Shown here piece after piece: positions 19,372 to 29,133 of a DNA stretch of 64,000 nucleotides. Both the position numbers and the translations under genes were made by a program. A model generated the notes under the pieces. The model was given only the letters and a program-made list of their open reading frames with translations. It searched no databases and was not told the DNA's origin. The DNA lies in contig OZ038402.1 in the NCBI GenBank assembly GCA_964036045.1, positions 1,457,380 to 1,521,379 on the forward strand. Direction: 5' to 3'. Position 1 is the first letter of the stretch, and each line of letters opens with the position of its first letter. Source of the stretch: Eutreptiella sp. 'Long Island Sound 2002'. Taxonomy: Eukaryota; Euglenozoa; Euglenophyceae; Eutreptiales; Eutreptiaceae.

Positions 19372-19766
19372 TGCCACAACCGAGCAAACAGTTGCGCAAT
19401 GCGTGCCCTGTACCACCCGTGCACGTCATTGTACCCCCCCCCCCTTGTCTAAGCTACGCCAAAGTACCAAATTAATACGGTCCCTACGCCTACTGTAGCT
19501 TGGACACGGGCGTAGCTTAGACAGGGGGGGGGGGGGTAACATTGTTGGCGGGCTGTCAAAGTGCCATTCTTTCTTCCAATGAATGGCACAATGACATGAA
19601 TCCGGCCCTTATAAGCACCATCATGGCCCCCAACTTCGAAATCAAAGAAATCACCCATCCCATACCCAATCCAAATCAAAACATCTGCTGATGTCCCGGG
19701 GGCCAAGGGGCAAATCCATATAATGTTGCCCAACATATCAACGGCAACAGTCCACCGGTAGGGCAC
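19372..19766 (-). pseudogene. DDE-type transposase fragment, split by a MITE
   Basis: Minus frame: WTVAVDMLGNIIWICPLAPG, then FEVGGHDGAYKGRIHVIVPF, then GTLTARQQCY, interrupted by the MITE at 19434-19536, resuming NDVHGWYRARIAQLFARLWH. The sequence D-x-x-G-x-I-x-W...PG, (G/D)xGAYKG and a terminal RARI..LFARL helix fits the DDE_Tnp_4/IS5-like eukaryotic transposase fold (family knowledge, not searched). Removing the insert and one TA rejoins the frame exactly. The upstream catalytic region is not here; a related upstream piece lies at 29870-30090. Non-autonomous remnant. Confidence 0.65.
19434..19536. mobile_element. 103-bp MITE with TA target duplication inside a transposase
   Basis: Ends are C12 plus TTGTCTAAGCTACGCC and GGCGTAGCTTAGACA plus G13, inverted repeats of about 28 bp, flanked by TA on both sides. 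The central CCAAATTAATACGGTCC is shared with 26252-26322 and 27118-27210. A TA duplication suggests Tc1/mariner-type mobilisation. Excision restores the host transposase frame. Confidence 0.88.
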
Positions 19767-19814
19767 GGGTCACAAAAGATGCCCGGCGCGCGCCCGGCGC
19801 GCTAACGTTCCCCC

Positions 19815-21556
19815 TAAGCTGCAGTATCACCTCGTGGCGTGCCGCAAAAAACGGGCGGGCCGACAGTCCGGCACACACGCGGCCCCCCAGGGGGAGGAGG
19901 GAGCGGCACCGCCCCAGTGGGGCCCCGCGCAGCAGCGTACCCGCCACCAGGTGGCGCTCCACCAGGCCCACCGCCTTGAGCAGGATTTGGGCCCGGTCCC
20001 CAAGCGGCAGGCGCGTGCCCCGGTGGTCCGGGGAGGCCGGGAGCACCCGCCCCGCGAACGCCTCGTAGTCCAGGGCCAGCTCAGCCTAGGAGACTTCCGC
20101 CGGCCCTGGCATCCGGGCCAGCGCCCTGGCCCACCTGACCAAAGCTTGGACAAAGTCCTGGGGCCACCGCCAGCCCGGCGGGGCCCCCGGACGGAGTCGC
20201 GGCTGGTTGCGGATTGTGTCCCCCGGAACAGGGATGGATCTAACTGGGGGGGGGTGGGTGTCCCTCCCTACCCACCCCCTCCCTCCCCCCTGTTGTGACG
20301 AGGGTTCACGATATGCGTCACAAAAAAACCCGGTCACAGATTGAGCCACGCAGGGTACCAGGAAGCAGGCAGCACACCCCTTCACTTGAAGCATTCAATG
20401 CAAACCATTGCATATTCCGGGAAACAGTTGTTTGTCTTTTTTGCTGGTGCACTAGGGTTCTTATCCACTGTCACTGTCACTGTCAGTACCCAGTACCCAC
20501 AGCTGCACCCACAGCACCCACAGCCAGAGCAATTGCTGCGGCGCGACGGGCTGCATGGCTCCTTTTTTTTCGGCATGCCGCGGCTGAAACACACTGCCGA
20601 TCACACTGAACACCCACCTTCTTTCGACCCATGACAGAACCATGACAAAGGCTGTCGGAAGGATGCGGCAGACAAAAGAGCTGCTGCGAATGTCGTCAGT
20701 CTTGAGAGCCTACAGAGAACACAGTGTCAGTTGACACCGCGTCTCACCTCTCTGTCACGCATGCAAGCAGAATGACACAAAAACAGAATTGTCACAAAAA
20801 CACAGGAAGCTCAGGAACACAAAGATGAGCAATCCAGAAACCATCCAGCATGCCCTCGGAAAATACCACTGCCCTCGGAAAGTACCACTGCCCTTGGAAA
20901 GTACCACAGAGCCTTTTGGGTGTCACAATATTTTCAGAAAAGCTGTTTTCCCACTATGGCCTATTGTATTTTTTGTGACATGTCACAATTCACTACCCCC
21001 CTCCCCTTCCCCCCCACCCCCACCCCCTGAGTGGCACACAAATTAGATCCATCCCTGCCCCGGAAGGGGGCCGACGAAGTCGCCCCAGGGGAAGGGGTTG
21101 TGGGGCCGCGGTCGCGGCTGATCCGGGAACAAGGAATCCCTGTGGCCCGCCTGGTTCCCGTGGCTCACAGCCATGCGGGCTGCGAGGACTGCCAGGTACA
21201 TGCCGTACAGGCGGTACAGGAACTCGTCCAAGAACCCCGATCCACCCCCTGCGCCAGTCGGAGGGGGAAGAGGTCCACCTTCCGCAGGCGGGCCGGCCAC
21301 TGGTCCGGCGGCCTCAGTTGGGGGATGGCCGTCGCCGCGTCATCGAGCCAGGGACGCCATATCCCCCTGCCCTGCTCCCACTCCGGGCAGTCCCACAGGA
21401 CGTGGACTTCGTCCTCGTGCGCTGCACCGCAGTGGGGGCACGAGTTGGTCCGCAGGCCATGGCCCGACACCCTCGCCGCCGTCCACAGGGCCCCGGCCAT
21501 GAGGCCGCGCAGCAGCGACTTCTCCAACTCCGTGGAGGCTGCGTTGTTCTCGCATT
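19815..21556 (-). pseudogene. C-terminal part of a LINE-like retroelement ORF, interrupted by a hAT-type element
   Basis: Minus strand. 21556-21066: ELEKSLLRGLMAGALW, a zinc-finger-like CPHCGAAHEDEVHVLWDCPEW (C-x2-C-x8-H-x4-C), then after a frameshift near 21270, DEFLYRLYGMYLAVLAARMA and NPFPWGDFVGPLPG. After the insertion (20228-19815): DTIRNQPRLRPGAPPGWRWP, then an in-frame TAG at 20088-20086 where the context suggests Trp, then ELALDYEAFAGRVLPAS and LLPLGGRVCAGLSARPFFAA. The CPHCG...HVLWDCPEW pattern is typical of retroelement ORFs I associate with dinoflagellate genomes (from memory). Dead: one stop, one frameshift, one insertion. Confidence 0.6.
20229..21057. mobile_element. 829-bp hAT-type non-autonomous transposon with 8-bp target duplication
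   Basis: Perfect 15-bp TIRs CAGGGATGGATCTAA / TTAGATCCATCCCTG, flanked by CCCCGGAA at 20221-20228 and 21058-21065. The 8-bp duplication and CAGGG start are hAT hallmarks. Joining the flanks minus one TSD continues the retroelement frame without change. No transposase ORF is recognisable inside; it contains a (CACTGT) run, C-runs and the TTTCCCAC(T/G)(A/G)TGGCC block found near other right ends (8395, 62735). Confidence 0.92.
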
Positions 21557-22175
21557 GGGGGGGATACCTTTAAACTTTCAGGCTCAAGGGATTTTTGGTA
21601 ATCATCACACAGACACCCTGCCTCCAGCACGTTCATTGTGCGCGTCCAAAAATGGATTTCAAACATAGTACACATGCATCAAACCCAATCATTTCGATGC
21701 ACAAACCAGAAATGCAAAAGAGATAAGGAAGGACTAGAGACTGGACTGCAAAAAGCGTGCTGTATTGGTTGACCATGTGCATCTAAGGTCTCTGGAACAA
21801 ACATCCTTCCTAAATGCTGAGTCTCTGGAACAAACATCCTTCCTAAATGCTGAGAAGAAAACAAAATGGAATGTCACCAACTTTGGGTGCCAATGGACCT
21901 TCAGCAGCCAAAGAGCTTCCAAGTCATGCTGGTTTGCAATGGGGCTAAGAGAAATGGGCACCAGAGAAGATAGTCTGCTGATATAAATAGAATTCAGTCA
22001 GCTGACCAGAAGAACGGAGCAATCGTTCGAATCAGCATATCTCACCACAACAGCCAAGTCCGCTGGCACACAGTGGCCAGTGACAAAGGGCTGTTGGAAA
22101 AGGCAGTGGTAAGGGTTGGCATGAGGCACGATGACTGTAGGCTGAAAAAGACAGCAGAATGTAATGCATGAAGTA
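21557..22175. other. Spacer with a 33-bp direct duplication
   Basis: 21788-21820 and 21821-21853 are identical 33-bp tandem copies (start GTCTCTGGAACAAACATCC). No gene recognised in the rest. Confidence 0.6.
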
Positions 22176-22305
22176 GTCACTGAGTCCCCTCCCTGAGGGT
22201 TCTCACTGAGTCCCCTCCCTGAGGGTTGTCACTGAGTCCCCTCCCTGAGGGTTGTCACTGAGTCCCCTCCCTGGGGGTTGTCACTGAGTCCGCTTCCTGG
22301 GGGTT
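22176..22305. repeat. 26-bp minisatellite, five copies
   Basis: Unit GTCACTGAGTCCCCTCCCTG plus AGGGTT, with A/G and C/G variants in the last two copies. Confidence 0.92.
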
Positions 22306-22771
22306 GTCCCCAAGGTCCTGGGCCTTCCAGTACTTTGTCTGGGGATGAGGACGTCAAGAACGACCTGTGCCTTTCACTGTTGTTCAACAGAGCAGGGTGT
22401 GGGGTAGCCCAGCAGAGCTCGCTGCCACAACACCCCGCACAGACTGGGGGAGCAAACACACGAAAGAGCCGCAAAGGCCGAGAGCTTTTAACGAAGCGGA
22501 TGTATTAGACTGGTCAACGGAGGGGACAAACAGGCAGAAGCGCGCACACACAGACGGACACACAATTAATATCACAGCTGGACAAAACTGTGTAGAATCC
22601 TTGATGCTGGCGACAGAAGGGGGCTCTGACCACCACAAAAAGGAAAAAAGCAGAACTGGACCGAGACAGAAGAAACAGATGCAAACCTTTTGATGGCTTA
22701 CGAAATCGCTCATATTTCATTAATTCACTCACATTCATTCACGACAGGCAGGGCCAATGTCTGACGAAGTA
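22306..22771. other. Spacer
   Basis: No supported gene. Overlapping ORFs of ~75-109 codons on both strands without recognisable domains. Confidence 0.4.
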
Positions 22772-23384
22772 AACCCCCCCCCAAATTTAGTACCCCCCCC
22801 CCCCGGCCTTATTAAGCAATCTGCCATATTTAGTACCCCCCTGAGCCTCCCAAGCAAACGGTGCATGAACACATCCAGGGTACAGTTTTTAGAACTGCAA
22901 GTGTCACTTGAAGAACGAAGTCAGTTTCATCTGCTTTTTTGTGTTGGAAGCAACAGCAGAGGCATGGGCCACAGCTGCAGAAGATGCTGCATTAGCTCCA
23001 TCCGCCCCTGTAACACACACATCTTCAAAATGTTCCTCTGGATCAAATTTTTAATCTGGCAAAGATCGGAGGCTGACAACCTCACCCTGACCCCATGTGT
23101 ACCCGAGCTTGTTCCCCAATGTCTTGTTCCTCTGAAGATGTCTCAGAAGGTTCATCAGACAGGCCATCAAGTCCTGGGTCCACCTGCTGCAACTCAAAAT
23201 CAGATTCAGAATCGGAATGTTCCATGCAGCCAACAGAAAGCAAAGCTGAATGAAACGTGAAAAGTACGCGTGGCACGCACCTCCCAAATTCAGTAGCCAC
23301 CCCAAATTTAGTACCCCCCCCCCCGGCCTTATTGAGCATCCTGCCATGTTTAGTCCCCCAGGGGACTAAATTTTGGGGGGGGGG
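22772..23384 (-). mobile_element. ~613-bp TIR element with A/T-rich core termini and TA flanks
   Basis: The left end has C9-CAAATTTAGTACCCCC and the right end GGGGACTAAATTTTGGGG, inverted copies; TA dinucleotides abut both ends (22770-22771, 23385-23386). A second internal phrase (GGCCTTATT(A/G)AGCA(A/T)(T/C)CTGCCAT...TTTAGT) is repeated directly near each end. Carries the small coding blocks described at 22904-23225. The TA duplication is tentative because no empty site is available. Confidence 0.55.
22904..23225 (-). CDS. Small acidic coding blocks ending in a PIP-box-like motif, inside the TIR element
   Basis: Block 1 opens with ATG at 23225: MEHSDSESDFELQQVD, a very acidic Ser/Asp/Glu stretch, ending at TGA near 23082 beside a GTGAGG donor-like site. 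Block 2 (23052-22904, different frame) reads KFDPEEHFEDVCVTG then Ala-rich sequence and ends KKQMKLTSFFK, TGA at 22906-22904. QMKLTSFF fits the PCNA-interaction pattern Q-x-x-(L/I/M)-x-x-F-F, found C-terminally in several eukaryotic transposases. Simple splicing at the visible GTGAGG does not keep frame, so a frameshift or other intron is needed. May be an internally deleted transposase. Confidence 0.35.
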
Positions 23385-24453
23385 TATCATTAGTGCATCA
23401 CAATCACATCTGTAAGATGCCTGATGCTCAGAAGGCGTATTATCATGAGTGATGATGGAGCATGACGTGCAGCCATCACCGCAGACTCCTGAAACTTCAG
23501 AAGTGGGCATTTGTATGTGTAGAGCTGACTACGCTTGGTGGGGAATACACAACACCAATCGATAGGTAGAGGTAGAGATAGAGGGCTCGGGCGCTTTCCC
23601 GGCGCCAGCGAGCCATATCATTAGAGTCGTGGCCGGAGATGCGTGTATACGATGAGTTCTGGGATGTTTGTGAGCTGTGCCAGGCTGCGGCACGGTACGT
23701 CTCACGCGCGCGTTTACAGTGCCCGAGCTGGCGCTGTACTGAGACCAACAAACTCCGATTCCCTCGTGACGTGCAGGGGCGTGGGGATGGGGGCAGGGGC
23801 AGGGGTCCGGCAGCGTGGCACACCCCGCCAGTGCAGTACAGGACATGCACATCGTGGGGACCCGCACGCTGCAGTGGCCGTGTCGGAACGCAGACGGCCC
23901 ATTGTGTGGCCCCCCACATGCAGCAGCCCTGCGACAGGGCCTTCCACCGGGTGCGCCAGAGCCCATCAGGGCCGCGTCTACCGTTTACGCTACGAACACG
24001 GAAGCGAAGGGGCAGTCTGATAACGGTTTGGGCAAAACACAGCTTCGCCGGAAGCTTCTGAAGCCAGGCATCATAACCATGGGATAGGAAACAAGCACAG
24101 ACTCGTGCAGTCACTCGCAAACAGTGGAGGTCACCTGCAGGGAAGCAAAACACACGGGAACGCCTTTACTGTTCTAGCTCAATCCACAACGTACAATGTA
24201 CACGCACATAGCAGTGCCACAGCGTGGGCGTTGGTGCCGCGTTGTCTACCGCACACTTCCATATTAAATTCCATTACTGCATCCCAAAATACATATAGAC
24301 CTGGGCAGACTCAAAACTGGACATGGACATGGAGGATGACAAAGAACGTTTGCTAAGCAACGTTGTTTCCATTTTCAAGAAAATTGCAATCGTCCTGGAA
24401 CGTTGCTTGCAGCTACCTGCTTTGCTGAGTCGTGTCACATTCAGCATGAAAAC
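23385..24453. other. Region with competing ORFs, no confident gene
   Basis: A plus ORF (23639-24061; VYDEFWDVCELCQAAARYVS) and an overlapping minus ORF (24153-23497, 218 codons) cover the same DNA. Neither shows a domain I can name. The downstream side of the CCCH gene (24.1-24.45 kb) shows nothing further. Confidence 0.3.
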
Positions 24454-25902
24454 TCAATGGGGCTTAAGCTTTAGCAGCTGCTGCAGGGTGACACCGCTGG
24501 ACACCGGCTGCTGTTGTACCCGGCATTTGTCAGTGCCTCGGTGGGTGGCGTGCACTACAATCTGAAGTAAAGATTGAAAAAATTGGAGATCGACAATGAC
24601 TTGGAGTCGGTCACTTTTGGGGTTCCCAACAGGTTGCCCACTGCCCAATTCTTCATACAATGACGAGATCTCACAGACCTGCCTCGACATTTCCTGCATG
24701 GCTGCAGCTCCTTTCGTTAGAGCCTGCCCGGCCTCTGGCTGTGACGGCAAATTGCAGCGTTCGCTGTGGTACCTGGTCGTTTGGTTGTTGGCTGCATCTC
24801 CAACAGCATTCGCTTGACAGGTCTCCACACCGTCTCTCGGCACCTTTTCTTCGTTGATACAGCGGAGCTCAGCCCGGCCATGTGCAAAAAAGCATTTGGC
24901 TCCAAAATCGCACTGACCAGTCAACCAATTGCGGCAGATGGTCGTTTTGTACTTGGCCGGGTCTGCAAGAGCATTGCATCGCACACTGCTCTGGCAGTCG
25001 CTGCCTGGCGCCTTGTCTTCTTTGAGAGGCCGTAGCTCTCCTTGGCCATGTGCAAAAAAACATCGAGCCCCATAGTCACACTCACCTGTCACCCAATTCC
25101 GGCAAATGGTCGTCTTGTACTTTGCTGGGTCTCCAATCACATTGTGCCGCAGGTCGTTCTGACTGTTGTCCGCATTTTCCTTTTCACCAGCCCGAAGTTC
25201 ACTGTCGCCGTGAGCGAAAGTACAACCGGTCCCAAACTCGCAGTGACCATTCAGCCAATTGTGGCAAAGGCGGGTCTTGTACTTGGGCGTGGACTCATTC
25301 ACCACCAGCTTCTGCTTCTGCATTGAAGTCCCAACTTCGGAAGATTGAAGTTCAGCATGGCCATGGGCAAAAATACAACGGGCTCCGAACTCACACTCAC
25401 CTTGCAACCAGTTGCGGCAGATGCGGGTCTTATACCTGGCTGCTTTGTCATCAGAGAGTTGAAACTGCGAGGTCTCCACTGCTGGAGGCTCTGGACCAGA
25501 GCCAGGCTCCAGCATATCCCTCAGGTGGATTCCGGACACAGGTTTACCACACGCCTGGGTCTCATAAAAAGCATTAACCACCTGCTCAAGGTTGCGGTGC
25601 TTCATCCCTTTGCCTCCGTCATCCAAAGCCATGTTCAACGAGGGTACGACCTCTTGAAAAGGGTCTTGAGAGGATATTGAGCACGTCGACGCACGGCCGC
25701 TGACGCTCTCTGTCAGGCCCAGGCTGTCACTGCCCTCATGGTCAGTGCTTTTTTGACTCCGTCTCCAACTATCCGCCTGAGCATCCGTCCACTTGGCACA
25801 CAATACTTCCACCATCGCATCTATCTTATCGGTCATCTCCATATCTGCATCCAGGTAGATGTTGAGAGCTTGCGAGTACACTGCATCGGGCACCGTGGTC
25901 AT
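24454..25902 (-). CDS. Tandem CCCH zinc-finger protein (probable RNA-binding)
   Basis: Intronless, 482 aa from ATG at 25902 (the open frame extends 44 codons further upstream to a TTG). Four CCCH fingers of spacing C-x7-C-x5-C-x3-H: C162-C170-C176-H180, C213-C221-C227-H231, C267-C275-C281-H285 and C323-C331-C337-H341. Each is led by YKT(R/T)(I/L)C, like the (R/K)YKTEL lead-in of TIS11/TTP proteins that bind AU-rich mRNA. The fingers repeat every ~50-56 residues with near-identical sequence (CRNWLTGQCDFGAKCFFAHG), implying internal duplication; a decayed fifth unit follows (~362-384). The N-terminal 150 residues are acidic and finger-free. Ends in TGA. Likely cytoplasmic or nuclear regulator of mRNA; target unknown. 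Spacing x7 rather than x8 sets it apart from canonical TTP. Confidence 0.88.
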   Translation of the reverse strand: MTTVPDAVYSQALNIYLDADMEMTDKIDAMVEVLCAKWTDAQADSWRRSQKSTDHEGSDSLGLTESVSGRASTCSISSQDPFQEVVPSLNMALDDGGKGMKHRNLEQVVNAFYETQACGKPVSGIHLRDMLEPGSGPEPPAVETSQFQLSDDKAARYKTRICRNWLQGECEFGARCIFAHGHAELQSSEVGTSMQKQKLVVNESTPKYKTRLCHNWLNGHCEFGTGCTFAHGDSELRAGEKENADNSQNDLRHNVIGDPAKYKTTICRNWVTGECDYGARCFFAHGQGELRPLKEDKAPGSDCQSSVRCNALADPAKYKTTICRNWLTGQCDFGAKCFFAHGRAELRCINEEKVPRDGVETCQANAVGDAANNQTTRYHSERCNLPSQPEAGQALTKGAAAMQEMSRQVCEISSLYEELGSGQPVGNPKSDRLQVIVDLQFFQSLLQIVVHATHRGTDKCRVQQQPVSSGVTLQQLLKLKPH

Positions 25903-26250
25903 ATTGCGAAAAGTGGCTGCGGCGAAAGTGTAATGAAAGCAGGTTTGAACAAGAGTGCTGTGTGGTGTTTCACTGTGATGACGTCGGTTCAGCTCAATGC
26001 TCTGTTGCCCTGATCCCCCCCGAAAGAGGGACAAGGGACTCCCAGCAAAACTTCACGCACAACTCAAAACAAAACTACTGGAATTTTTGGTTGTGATTCA
26101 AAAGAGCACGATGCAGCCATTCAATGGCTGAAGCCCGGCTCCAAGCCGATTGATTGGCATACAGTAGACCTGGCCCACGTGGCCCTGGGCTGTCTGGCAG
26201 CCAAATCTCATCAACTATGGGGACAAAGGGACACAACATGACTCATATGT
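25903..26250. other. Upstream region of the CCCH gene
   Basis: No separate gene. The promoter presumably lies here; no recognised element. Confidence 0.4.
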
Positions 26251-26251
26251 A

Positions 26252-26322
26252 CCCCCCCCCCCCCCGTGTCCAACGAACAATTTGGTCCCAAATCAATACG
26301 GTCCGAACGGGAGTGTTCATTG
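26252..26322. mobile_element. MITE-like hairpin related to 19434-19536
   Basis: After TA and a C-run, GTGTCCAACGAACA is mirrored by TGTTCATTGGACAC (one mismatch), around TTGGTCCCAAATCAATACGG. The outer G-run expected on the right is missing, so the element is incomplete. Confidence 0.55.
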
Positions 26323-26590
26323 GACACGCCGTTCGAGGCACGCGACAATATTGTGAAACGGCGGTGACACGTCCTGAGGCACAAGATACCCAGCGCATTC
26401 AAAGCACAAAGCGATGGAGGCCTCCAATTAGCACTTTTCAGAGTAGAAGCCCTTGTTGCGGTCCCGCTTCATGCGGAAAAGCTGAACATGCTCACCGGGC
26501 TTGGGGCAGAAGTGGCAGCCCAGTCTGGCTGAGGCACCTTCGGGATGGACAGATTTGATGGGACAGCACTGTCCTCCATCAAATCATGGG

Positions 26591-27050
26591 TTAGGTACAG
26601 GGTGTTCTCAAAAACATGGCACAAACCACACACCCCCACCCTGAATTGGCCGGAACGAACACACGACCATCGGGAGTTTTACATTGTTCCCAACCCGGTG
26701 GAAGCGAAGGGTGTGTTGGGGGTGGTGCGGCCGTGAGACGGGGGCTGCAGTGCCCCCTCCGATGACGATAATGACATAGGTGATGGTGAGTGCAAAGGGA
26801 ACTGCACAGCACTGAGAGGGACGGCTGGGTTCTCATAATCACAGTCATTTCTGGTGTACTTGAGGCGTACAAAAGCATCTCCTTGTGTGGAGGGCCCAAG
26901 AATTGTGTGGTACAGCTTGTATAGCACCTCCCGGCGAGGTGCAAGCAGAGAATCAGTCATGGGGGGCAATAGAGGTCCTGTAGTTGAGGGACACCATTTC
27001 CTCGCAACCTGCTTTACAAATTTGCCCACCAATACTTCAAAACACATCAC
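26591..27050 (-). CDS. Coding-like segment with a partial WW-domain motif
   Basis: One minus frame reads LPPGWEQCKTPDGRVFVPAN, matching the first half of a WW domain (LPPGWE...DGR-x-(Y/F)), preceded by a Pro-rich APPPTHPS. A different frame upstream (27050-26760) reads smoothly as EVLYKLYHTILGPSTQGDAF and DAFVRLKYTRNDCDYENPAV. An acceptor-like CACTGCAG lies between them, so two exons of a split gene are possible. The second Trp-Pro half of the WW domain is not in the open frame. Product uncertain. Confidence 0.3.
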
Positions 27051-27117
27051 AACAGCCCTTCATTTCCCCAAAACTTTAGCCTCAAACCGCGGTTCTGGGG
27101 CCCGGTACCTAATAAGT

Positions 27118-27210
27118 ACCTAATTAATTTGGTCCCAAGTTAACACGGTCCGAACGGAAGTGTTCGTTGGACAGAGTGTTCGTTGGACACGGGGGGCGGG
27201 GACATGGGGT
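27118..27210. mobile_element. MITE-like fragment, third member of the CAATACGGTCC group
   Basis: TTGGTCCCAAGTTAACACGG followed by TCCGAACGG and a right end GTGTTCGTTGGACACGGGG, with the last ~17 bp duplicated. The left inverted half is absent. Confidence 0.5.
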
Positions 27211-27494
27211 CGGGCTTATTTCTGGTTCCTCGTGTTGGCTCACTCGACTCCCCCCTTGCCAGCAGTGTGGCAAAACTAAAGTTATTTGCACAACTCTAGT
27301 TGAATACTGGTAAGCCTCCGTACTCGCCACGATTCATCAGCGCACAAGCGGGGCATATCTTGAGACCAAGGTACACCCCCACTACACGCACCGCGCCTCC
27401 GACTCCCCCCAAGACATCGGCTTAGCAATCAATGCAAATTCTATTGGCTTCGGCAAGTCCACCTCGCAGAGAATCTACTCCGAGCAACGCACAC

Positions 27495-28040
27495 AAAAAA
27501 TAGGGAAAAAACGACATAAATACGGCCTAAAACATGCTTTATATCCCCTGGATGGTCATATTGTGTGGTCACAATATCAAAAAAGTAAGTTTCGAAAACT
27601 TTGATTTTTGAGCTATCCAAGGAGAAAAACTGCATAAGCACGTTGTGTACCCATCCCTTGGGAGCGCCCCCCCCCACCCCGGAGCTAATACCCAAATAGG
27701 ATGAAAAACACATAAATACGGCCTAAAACATGCTTTACATTCCTTGGTCGTCTTAGGAGATCACAATATCAAAAAAGTAAGTTTCGAAAACTTCGATTTT
27801 TGAGCTCTATAGGCTGAAAAACTGCATTAGCAGGTTGGGTACCAATCCCTTGGGACCCCCCCCCCCCCGGCCCATTAACCAAATAGGGTGAAAAACACAT
27901 AAACACGGCCTAAAACATGCTTTACATACCTTGGATGGTTGTTTCAGGTGATCACAATATCGAAAAAAATAAGTTTCGAAAACTTCGATTTTTGAGCTGC
28001 CCAGGGTGAAAAACTGCATAAGCAGGTTGTGGGCCGGCCC
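27495..28040. repeat. Repeat C, three tandem copies
   Basis: Three ~190-bp units with the same order as 16783-17085 (TTTTGAGCT..., C-run, GTGAAAAACACATAAA, ATGCTTTACAT, AGTTTCGAAAACTT). Short ORFs across them are shared by all copies but degenerate. Confidence 0.9.
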
Positions 28041-28547
28041 ATTCACTAGGCCATTATTGGTGGAAACAGCCATTTCGCGTCTTTGGCACCGGCATTGACC
28101 GGCCCTGGGCACGGCTACAGACTGCAAAAAACGTGCTTTCGTATCCTAGTAGGCATATACTGTCACAACATCCCCACTCACACCCCTCAGAGCGGGTACC
28201 ACGGGGTCACCTAGGTCGCCGAAACCGCCAACGTAGCAAAAATGGCTAAAAGTGCATAAACTGCAGAAGCGCTCGTCCCACATACAAACCCCATGGAGTC
28301 AGCACCTGGAAACAGTTTTTCGGCTCAAAATCGAGAAAAAAACCAAAAGATTCATGATTTTCGACCCAAAAAATGGGGGGTCATTTTTTTTGACATTTTT
28401 GACCCCCCCCCCCCAACCTCCCTCAAAACCTCAAAAAAGTGGGTTTGAAGTGGGGGGGGTCTGGGGGGGGGGGGGGGTCCGGACCAAAAACTCATTGGGG
28501 GATGTGTTTATTGGACAAAATAATGAGTTTACAAGGGCCACAGCAAT
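28041..28547. other. Spacer with homopolymer tracts
   Basis: G- and C-runs at 28404-28415 and 28454-28479. 28487-28520 is a fragment of the start of repeat B. No gene. Confidence 0.45.
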
Positions 28548-29133
28548 TTTGGGGCTTTCGGAGGGCCCATGGCACGGGCTACATAGGCCTAGCGGCCACT
28601 ACGTGGGTCCCCACGGGTGCTCAAAGACCCGTATTGTCACGAAATGATCACCCAAACCCATCCCAGGGGCAACGGAAGGGTTTCATGAAAAACCGAATTT
28701 CAAAAAACTTTCACGTGCCCCAAAATAGCCTATCCAGCGTGAAAACGGCCAAGTCCTCACTGCCAAGGGGCCATATGGGGGGGGCCGACCGGGGGTACCT
28801 GGAGTTGGGACCCGGGACCCCTGCCATCGGTTAGGGGTCCATATACAAGAAAAAAGTTCTTCAGGACCCAGGTCCAAAAACACACACAGCAGCCACAATA
28901 CGCAAAGAAGTTTTGACCCCCCCCAAAAAAGGGGTATCCAGGTGTGGGGGGGGGGGGGTACGGGGGTGAAATCCAAAAAGTCATTGGGGGATCATTTTTG
29001 GTCCTGAAATGATGATTTTACAAGGGGTTAGACGTTAGAAACCATACCTTGGGGTATGCTACGCGCACGACCGGAAAAAAGGGGGGGTATACGACGCTCG
29101 CGCCTGCGCTTGATCTAACAACCTCTCTTCGAG
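28548..29133. repeat. Composite repeat A-B, second copy
   Basis: Collinear with 171-785: A unit, intermediate segment with GGGGTACCTGGAGTT(G/C)GGACCC-like text, C-run, and repeat B ending TCTCTTCGAGGTGA. Confidence 0.85.
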
